Source: Bradyrhizobium huanghuaihaiense (GTDB lineage Bacteria; Pseudomonadota; Alphaproteobacteria; Rhizobiales; Xanthobacteraceae). From it: a stretch of DNA of 64,000 bases. Position 1 is the stretch's first letter; every line of letters begins with the position of its first letter. Below the pieces are notes generated by a model. It saw only the letters and a list, made by a program, of their open reading frames with translations. It did not search any database and was not told where the DNA came from. The stretch lies in contig NZ_VLLA01000010.1 in assembly GCF_007830635.1 (NCBI RefSeq), forward strand, positions 186,001 to 250,000, in the 5' to 3' direction. Positions 58,752 to 64,000 of this stretch are shown here, piece after piece. The position numbers were made by a program, and so were the translations under genes.

Positions 58752-59078
58752 GTGGCCGGAGCCGATCCGTTGTGGAAAGGTGACTTCCTTGCCTTGCCAG
58801 CTCGACGCGATTTACCTTTTGGACGGCCGATCTGCGACCGCCCTTGCGAGCGACGGTGCCAAACCTGGCGCTGGAAGAGCGTTGAGGCGCCCGCAAACTC
58901 TTAGATGGCTACGTGGAAAGCGAACTACAATCCCGTTCGCCCTGTCACAGCAAATAGTTTCTGCCTGACCTCGCTATTCCGCGGACGGGCACTATATCTT
59001 GAATATCACCGCGTGCTTCCCGGCTGTTATCGGTGACTGAGAGCATCGTGCTCCCGCCGCGACCAAAAGGCGGTCAAT
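58752..59078. other. Intergenic region upstream of the DUF1488 gene
   Basis: About 330 bases between the DUF1488 gene (minus) and a short plus-strand gene. It should contain the DUF1488 promoter. I see no convincing gene; the one frame here (58654-58968) overlaps the DUF1488 start on the other strand and has no recognisable product. Confidence 0.4.
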
Positions 59079-59186
59079 ATGTCAAACATCTCAAAATTCG
59101 GACTGCGCGAGTGGCTGGTGCCGCCGGTCGTTCTGCCGATCTTCTTCGCGTTTGTGATCGCTGGTGCGGTGCTCATTCAATGGTAG
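59079..59186 (+). CDS. Possible 35-residue single-helix membrane protein
   Basis: Read by hand: 'MSNISKFGLREWLVPPVVL', then a hydrophobic helix ('PIFFAFVIAGAVLIQ') and a final Trp. It has an AAAGGCGGTC ribosome-binding site. The pattern (amphipathic start with a Pro-Pro break and one helix) looks like a real micro-membrane protein. It is in the island and not part of an obvious operon. Confidence 0.5.
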   Translation: MSNISKFGLREWLVPPVVLPIFFAFVIAGAVLIQW

Positions 59187-59325
59187 CCGCCCGCGGGCCG
59201 CAGCGGCGCAACTCTCTGAGATCATGAAATTGCATCTCAACGGATAAAGGGATGCGGCAGCGAGACAGGAACCATAGAGGGGCGTGCCGATCATCGGTGC
59301 GCACCCACAGCAGCCGTGAGTCTCA

Positions 59326-59718
59326 ATGACGTTCGGTCCATCACGCGTTCCAGCCTTCGTTCTCGTCGTAGAAGACGAGATGGTGCTCCGCAGGCGCGCA
59401 GTTGGCATGGTGGAAGACGCCGGCTACACGCCGTTGGAAGCGCTGGATACCGACGAAGCCCTCGCAATCCTGAGCTCCAGATCCGACATCGCGCTCGTTT
59501 GCGCCGACATCCAGCTGCCGGGCAGCATAGACGGCATAGGCCTTGCGCACACCGTGCGTAGACGGTGGCCGGCAATCGACCTCATCCTGATGTCCGAGAA
59601 ATTGAACCCGCCGAGCATCGATCTTCCCCCTTGCAGCGAGTTCTATGGTAAGCCGCTCCAGGCTTGGCAGATCAAAGCTGGTATTCGTAGGATGATTGGC
59701 CACGCCCGAGGCGCGTGA
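59326..59718 (+). CDS. Single-domain response regulator (receiver domain only)
   Basis: A 130-residue receiver domain without an output domain. The acidic pair is in 'VLVVEDEMVLR', the phosphorylatable Asp is in 'LVCADIQLPGS' and the conserved Lys is in 'EFYGKPLQ'. The conserved Ser/Thr is met by Ser in 'LILMSEKLN'. Such stand-alone receivers act through protein contacts, as in CheY, Spo0F or phosphorelays. No kinase gene is nearby in the window. The gene is followed by two transglutaminase-like genes, but a functional link is not shown. Confidence 0.88.
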   Translation: MTFGPSRVPAFVLVVEDEMVLRRRAVGMVEDAGYTPLEALDTDEALAILSSRSDIALVCADIQLPGSIDGIGLAHTVRRRWPAIDLILMSEKLNPPSIDLPPCSEFYGKPLQAWQIKAGIRRMIGHARGA

Positions 59719-59794
59719 GAGGACCCACCATCGTCCGGTCTCCGCGTCAAGCGGCCAGCGAGCAAGCTCTCACCTCTCGTCGATCGGCGGTACC

Positions 59795-60679
59795 ATGGCG
59801 ATCTTCCTCGTCCGGCATATCACGACATATCGGTACCGGCGCGCGGTCAGGCTCGGCCGACATCAATTAATGGCACGGCCGCGCGATAGTTTCGACCAGC
59901 GACTGATTGATTTCTCGCTCAATGTGACGCCCGAGCCTTCTGAGGTGAGGTGGCTGCACGATGTCTTCGGGAATTGTGTTGCGCAGGTCGAGTTTGGCTG
60001 TGACAGCGACAATTTGCGATTCGAGTGTGTCATCAAGGTCGACCACACGCCGGAGAACGCGCCCGACTTCAGAATTGAGGACCACGCGAAGGACCATCCG
60101 TTTGCGTATCAGGCGGAGGAGGCGCCCGACCTGGCACCCTATGTTCAGAGATGGTTCTCAGACCCGGAAGACCATCTCGGCAGGTGGCTGGACACGTTTC
60201 TCGTGCGCGGGACCAGACGTTCTACCGGACAGGTCCTGATGACCCTCAATGAAGCAATCTCGGATGGCTTCGCCTACGACCGCCGCACGGCGCCAGGAAC
60301 GCAAAGTCCTTCTACGACACTCGAACGCAGGAAGGGCACCTGCCGGGATTTTGCCGTCTTGATGATTGAAGCTGCGCGAAGCCTGGGCTTCGCCGCACGC
60401 TTTATCACCGGCTATATCTACGTACCGGATCGCGATGGTCCTGTCTGGCTGGGCGGGGGAGCCACCCATGCCTGGTGCCAGATCTACGTCCCCGGCTCCG
60501 GCTGGGTCGAGTTCGATCCGACCAATGGAATCGTCGGAAACCGCGATCTGATCCGCGTGGCGGTGGCCAGAGTCCCAAGCCAGGCCATTCCCCTGTTCGG
60601 CACTTATTGGGGAGCTCGTGAGGACGAGCTTGGGATGGATGTGGACGTGAACGTCAAAACAGCGTCGGCTCTGTCGTAA
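59795..60679 (+). CDS. Transglutaminase-like cysteine protease family protein
   Basis: A 294-residue protein. An N-terminal beta-rich domain ('FLVRHITTYRYRRAVRLGRH') leads into the transglutaminase core, with Cys in 'RKGTCRDFAVLM', His in 'GATHAWCQIYVPGSGWVEF' and Asp in 'FDPTNGIVG'. The catalytic triad is complete. It resembles bacterial transglutaminase/protease-like proteins often encoded near alpha-E domain genes, and is probably cytoplasmic. The start is the ATG giving 'MAIFLVRHIT'. A second transglutaminase-like gene follows after 130 bases. Confidence 0.9.
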   Translation: MAIFLVRHITTYRYRRAVRLGRHQLMARPRDSFDQRLIDFSLNVTPEPSEVRWLHDVFGNCVAQVEFGCDSDNLRFECVIKVDHTPENAPDFRIEDHAKDHPFAYQAEEAPDLAPYVQRWFSDPEDHLGRWLDTFLVRGTRRSTGQVLMTLNEAISDGFAYDRRTAPGTQSPSTTLERRKGTCRDFAVLMIEAARSLGFAARFITGYIYVPDRDGPVWLGGGATHAWCQIYVPGSGWVEFDPTNGIVGNRDLIRVAVARVPSQAIPLFGTYWGAREDELGMDVDVNVKTASALS

Positions 60680-60809
60680 TGTCGTTCAATGAAGAGGCAG
60701 GAACACGCCCCCCGCCAGCGCGTTGGAACTTCCGAACGCCGCGCTGTGTCGACAGGCATAATCGAGATCGAAGCAGCCGCGGCAATTTGTCGACTTTGGA
60801 GGACGCCGA

Positions 60810-61619
60810 GTGAAGATCCGGGTCGGCTATGAGATGATCTACGACTTTCCGCAGCCCACACCCATGATCATGGTCCTGGGCGTTCATTTCTCTCGGGCAT
60901 CGGACGTCGTCGTGCCCGATTATCTGACTACCACGCCTTCGGTTGCGATCGTCCCCTATCGTGACGGCTTCGGCAACTGGTGCAGCCGCATCGTTGCTCC
61001 AGCCGGCCGAATGCGCCTGGCGGCTGACGGGATGGTTCGCGACACCGGCTTGCCGGACGTCGTTATGCCCTCGGCTACCCAACACGCGGTCGAGGACTTG
61101 CCGGCAGAGACAATCGTATATCTGCTCGGCAGCCGCTATTGCGAAACCGATCATCTGTCCGATGTCGCGTGGAAACTTTTCGGGAAGGTCTCGCCCGGAT
61201 GGGCCCGTGTTCAGGCGATCTGTGATTTCGTTCACAATCACATTCAATTCGGCTACGAACACGCGCGCGCAACCAAGACGGCCCGGGACGTCTTCAACGA
61301 AGGCAAGGGCGTTTGCCGAGACTTCGCGCATCTGGCCATCACGTTCTGTCGCTGCATGAACATTCCCGCCAGATACTGCACCGGCTATCTCGGCGACATC
61401 GGCATGCCTCCCCCCTACGCCCCAGGAGACTTCGCGGGATGGTTCGAAGCCTACATCGGCGGACGTTGGTACACATTCGATCCACGCAACAACGTCCCCC
61501 GGATTGGACGTGTGCTGATCGCTCAAGGACGTGACGCGGCCGACGTGCCGATTACCCAGACGTTTGGCCCTAACACCTTGGTCAGCTTCAAGGTGTGGAC
61601 CGACGAGATCCATTCGTGA
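60810..61619 (+). CDS. Transglutaminase-like protein with altered triad
   Basis: A 269-residue protein that starts 'MKIRVGYEMIYDFPQPTPM' and has the core Cys in 'NEGKGVCRDFAHLAI' and the Asp region 'WYTFDPRNN'. The usual His position ('HAW') is occupied by Gly ('FAGWFEAYIGGRW'). It may therefore be inactive, bind substrate only, or use another residue; related rhizobial sequences with the same change are known to me only by general recollection. It lies after the other transglutaminase gene and ends convergent with the Crp/Fnr gene. Confidence 0.88.
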   Translation: MKIRVGYEMIYDFPQPTPMIMVLGVHFSRASDVVVPDYLTTTPSVAIVPYRDGFGNWCSRIVAPAGRMRLAADGMVRDTGLPDVVMPSATQHAVEDLPAETIVYLLGSRYCETDHLSDVAWKLFGKVSPGWARVQAICDFVHNHIQFGYEHARATKTARDVFNEGKGVCRDFAHLAITFCRCMNIPARYCTGYLGDIGMPPPYAPGDFAGWFEAYIGGRWYTFDPRNNVPRIGRVLIAQGRDAADVPITQTFGPNTLVSFKVWTDEIHS

Positions 61620-61807
61620 GCACAGGATGAAGTGAGGCTGAGCCCTGAATCGCTTCAGGAGAAATGATCCCGGACTTGCGACTCGACTTGACCGTACGAA
61701 AGCGAGTTGAGCTTCTGCCGGAACGAATGTCGGTGTCGCAACTTGGTAAGGACGACCGGATGCAAACGCCCCCCACAGCATCCGAGGAAATGACGGCCTC
61801 ATTGCGC

Positions 61808-61822
61808 CCCCACGCTCTGGGG
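61808..61822. terminator. Hairpin between convergent genes
   Basis: CCCCA-CGCTC-TGGGG, a 5-bp perfect stem, framed by a longer match (ACGGCC ... GGCCGT). It lies between the convergent transglutaminase and Crp/Fnr genes, where a bidirectional terminator is expected. No T run was seen. Confidence 0.35.
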
Positions 61823-61841
61823 CCGTCGCTTGGGAGCCTCT

Positions 61842-62519
61842 CTAGTCGCGCTCTCTGAGCACGGGCTTCTCGTGCAACACCGCACTCAACAACGAGTTGT
61901 GGACCTCGATGTGGCCATTATAGCTGATGAGCCCCAACCTTCGAAATTTGTTCATAAAATAGCTGACCCGCGATCGCGTGGTCCCGATCATCTCAGCCAG
62001 TGTCTCCTGATTGATGCTCGCACTGATCGGCTGCGGACTGCCTTCCTTGCCGAAATTCGCGAGCAGCAACAGCAGGCGAGCCAGCCTCCGTTCGCTGGAA
62101 TTGAATAGCTGGTCGATCAGGTCCTCCTCGATCCGGCTGTTTCGGGTCAACAGATACGAAATGAACAGCTGGGAGAATTTCGGCTCTTCACGGATAGCCG
62201 ACATCATCGCTTCTTTGGTTATCGACGTGATGACGCAATCTTCCATCGCCGTTGTCGTCGCGATCCGCAGAGGATGACCATTCATGCATCCCTCGCCGAA
62301 GAACTGACCGGGCTCGAGAATGGCGACGACTGCCTCCTTGCCCTGCTCCGAAACGACCGTCAGCTTGACCTTGCCGCTTTGAATGTAGAACACCGAGTCA
62401 GCAGCGTCGCCCTGCTGAAACACATGCTGGTTCTTGCGAAACGTCAGAATGGCTTTGCCGGCGCCCACCTTGCCGAGAAAATGTTGGGGATCGAACGTGT
62501 CCTTGGACGGCTTCGCCAC
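61842..62519 (-). CDS. Crp/Fnr family transcriptional regulator
   Basis: A 225-residue regulator. The cNMP-binding-like beta-roll (about 20-130) contains 'QHVFQQGDAADSVFYIQSG' and 'AILEPGQFFGEGCMNGHPL'. The C-terminal winged helix-turn-helix has 'SINQETLAEMIGTTRSRVSYF' region with the recognition helix 'TTRSRVSYFMNKFR'. It lacks the N-terminal cysteine cluster of Fnr, so it is not an iron-sulfur oxygen sensor. The start is a GTG after AAAGGAG. It converges with the second transglutaminase gene. The ligand is unknown. Confidence 0.92.
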   Translation of the reverse strand: MAKPSKDTFDPQHFLGKVGAGKAILTFRKNQHVFQQGDAADSVFYIQSGKVKLTVVSEQGKEAVVAILEPGQFFGEGCMNGHPLRIATTTAMEDCVITSITKEAMMSAIREEPKFSQLFISYLLTRNSRIEEDLIDQLFNSSERRLARLLLLLANFGKEGSPQPISASINQETLAEMIGTTRSRVSYFMNKFRRLGLISYNGHIEVHNSLLSAVLHEKPVLRERD

Positions 62520-63004
62520 GCGTGGACTCCTTTGAATCGACCAAACTTGTTCGCTTCGATCGGCTGCCAGGGAACGGCTTTCTTGACCAAGCGACGAACG
62601 GTTGCTCCTTGCCGGCCAGACCTTGCGGCAGCGGCCCTATTGGGCAGAATTTACTCCCTGATTGTTCGCAATTCTAGGGAAGAGCCACTTTCCAAAGGGC
62701 GCGGCTCATTGCGCGCCCATCAGCAGGCATTCTCGGGCGAAGCGACGGTCGCCCTGCGCGTGGCACGACTTTACGATTGAGCATGGAAGTATGCCGACCC
62801 GGCGGCACGACGCGCTGGTCAATATAGCTCACCATGGAGTTAGGCAGCGCCCGAACTCCTTGCGGGCCCTGCTTTGCACCCCCTCGCTATTCGACGCTTC
62901 CATACCCATATCCTGTGTGTCTGATCGGACCATTGGGCCAATTGAGTGCAACGCCCCGCGACAGGCTGCCGGCCTGAATAGGTCGCCGACAACAGGAGGA
63001 TTCC
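62520..63004. other. Intergenic region upstream of the Crp/Fnr gene
   Basis: About 485 bases. It should contain the Crp/Fnr promoter (minus) and the promoter of the gene at 63005. Open frames here have unlikely composition and poor ribosome-binding sites. Just before 63005 an ACAGGAGGATTCC site is visible. Nothing else was recognised. Confidence 0.4.
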
Positions 63005-63376
63005 ATGCCACTTGCGCACTTTCGAATCGATGAAGGACCGCACACGATGGACGGGCTCCGACTCATTGCACGGGATGGGAACAAGCAGGTCGAGGCATTC
63101 ATGAGCCGGAAGGTGATGGACGTCTGGGCAGAATCCGTCGAGCATCTTGGAGGACGTCAAAGTCTTTTCCGAGATCAATACAATGCGCTTGGCAGACTGA
63201 ACCTCCCCGCACTTCAACGGATTGTGCGCGCGAAATACGAGCGAGGTGCCGCGTTCAACCGCCAACATCCCTTCGTGGAGGTCCTGTTCTCTGACATTTC
63301 CGAAAGTGGCGAGACCTTGGATCTAAGTGAACTGGTTCGAGAAGCATTACCCCCGGCATTTCATAGGCTGGCCTAA
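63005..63376 (+). CDS. Hypothetical protein (possible DUF1488-like N-terminus)
   Basis: A 123-residue cytoplasmic protein with a strong ribosome-binding site (AGGAGGATTCC). The N-terminal part ('MDGLRLIARDGNKQVEAFMS') slightly resembles DUF1488, but the rest ('LPALQRIVRAKYERGAAFNRQ' region, ending 'PPAFHRLA') is different. The middle is helical and amphipathic. It follows the Crp/Fnr promoter region in divergent orientation. I do not assign a function. Confidence 0.65.
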   Translation: MPLAHFRIDEGPHTMDGLRLIARDGNKQVEAFMSRKVMDVWAESVEHLGGRQSLFRDQYNALGRLNLPALQRIVRAKYERGAAFNRQHPFVEVLFSDISESGETLDLSELVREALPPAFHRLA

Positions 63377-63439
63377 CATCCTGAAGGCAGGCAGCGACCG
63401 AAGCGTACGCTTCCGGCTCGCCGGATTCAGCACATTTAC

Positions 63440-63718
63440 TTGCGAGTGAGCAATATTGACCAGCAAGGCGACAAGCCAGGTTTCAATATGACTTGCGTAG
63501 CCCTCGGTGAGGGAAAGTCAGCGCGCCGCCTGGCCATGGTCATGCCGTCACTTCTGTGCAAGCGAACAGACAAACAAATCGGCTACAGCGTCTCGCAACT
63601 CGTTCAATTGCGCCATCAGATGCTCCGGTTTGCTCGGACGCTCCCGCCGGGACCTGACCGGAATCAGCGGCGGCAAATCGCATCTTCCTTGCGAAGCCTT
63701 GCCAGACGCAAGCGGTGA
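63440..63718 (+). CDS. Small hypothetical protein
   Basis: A 92-residue frame whose C-terminal half is a convincing basic amphipathic region ('SVSQLVQLRHQMLRFARTL', 'PDRNQRRQIASSLRSL'). The first 30 residues are less convincing, and the true start may be the ATG at 63490 or 63535. Similar short helical proteins with an 'LPPG.DRN..RQIA.SLR.L' pattern occur in Bradyrhizobium. Function is unknown. Confidence 0.45.
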   Translation: MRVSNIDQQGDKPGFNMTCVALGEGKSARRLAMVMPSLLCKRTDKQIGYSVSQLVQLRHQMLRFARTLPPGPDRNQRRQIASSLRSLARRKR

Positions 63719-63938
63719 ACCGGCTGTCCCTGATGACGAAGTCAAGCATTGCAAGGCAAGATAAAGTTGGGGGCCGCCGGCTCGTTGCCAGCCGTGCCAG
63801 GCGCGGTTCGACAAGCGGGCGATGCGCCTTACATCGGACGAGGAACGTACGGAGCGCAAGCGTCGACGGACAAGAGGCCCGAATCTCGCCCCGGGGGGCT
63901 CGACCGCTTCGACCGGCCGAGGAAAAGGAGTGGTTCAG

Positions 63939-64000
63939 ATGATGGTGCCAGTGAAAACCGAGGAGTTACCTGCGGGCGTGTTCGTGCTGGAGATCGATGG
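63939..64000 (+). CDS. Start of a gene cut by the window edge
   Basis: The last 62 bases begin an open frame: 'MMVPVKTEELPAGVFVLEI' and onward, with an AAAAGGAG ribosome-binding site at the right distance. Start may be either ATG (63939 or 63942). Too little is visible for identification. Confidence 0.55.
   Translation, partial: MMVPVKTEELPAGVFVLEID

Noticed and set aside
62662..63033. 123-codon plus-strand frame upstream of the gene at 63005
   Set aside because: It overlaps a better-supported start and has no domain or good ribosome-binding site.
1..64000. CRISPR arrays, rRNA genes, complete tRNA genes, riboswitches
   Set aside because: No regularly spaced repeats with unique spacers, no rRNA-like stretches, no complete cloverleaf and no known riboswitch core were seen by eye.

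Overview
The window reads as chromosomal DNA of an alphaproteobacterium, most likely Bradyrhizobium or a close relative. The basis is the GC-rich, densely coding sequence plus several small families typical of that group (DUF3551, DUF992, DUF6894, DUF1488, DUF1127), a CIO-type cytochrome bd with a DUF2474 subunit, and many regulator and efflux genes. The taxon is inferred; no rRNA or complete tRNA is present.

Layout. 0-2.3 kb: the end of an oligopeptide-type ABC ATPase, an Lrp/AsnC regulator, and a divergent FAD amine/amino-acid oxidoreductase. 2.3-5.1 kb: a soluble PAS histidine kinase followed by two paralogous NarL-type response regulators. 5.4-9.4 kb: a beta-barrel protein with a small exported partner, then arginine deiminase and its antiporter (no arcB or arcC in the window). 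9.5-13.7 kb: an RND pump with its lipoprotein adaptor, preceded by a four-unit 13-bp tandem repeat. 14-26.6 kb: stress/envelope genes (DUF3551, DUF1269, Bax-inhibitor-like, DUF6894, a second 477-residue antiporter, AI-2E family permease, DUF992), then a YhiI-RbbA-YhhJ-type ABC exporter operon and an HdeD / Tat-exported / small membrane protein set. 26.7-31.1 kb: an AcrAB/MexAB-type RND pair. 31.3-33.8 kb: cydAB plus DUF2474.

34-39.7 kb: a minus-strand CoA operon (acyl-CoA dehydrogenase, enoyl-CoA hydratase, CaiB/BaiF CoA-transferase, an internally deleted second hydratase, a YWTD propeller, a 3-hydroxyacyl-CoA dehydrogenase). 40-51.2 kb: a regulator-rich stretch with a TPR/winged-helix regulator, three AraC-type regulators (two of them close paralogues), a LysR regulator, a ClpP-like membrane protein, MaoC and SRPBCC proteins, and TauE. 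About 88 bp upstream of the CoA operon is closely repeated upstream of the ClpP-like gene, suggesting one shared activator. 52-55.7 kb: a four-gene AaeB/AaeA-like aromatic-acid efflux operon that also holds a DUF983 zinc-ribbon gene.

56.2-64 kb: a 46-bp 3' fragment of tRNA-Lys(CTT) abuts a tyrosine recombinase. Its orientation implies that the window from about 56.28 kb rightward lies inside an integrated island. The visible island part carries a degenerate IS3 orfA scrap, a DUF1488 protein, a single-domain response regulator, two transglutaminase-like genes, a Crp/Fnr regulator, small uncharacterised genes and the start of one more gene at the window edge.
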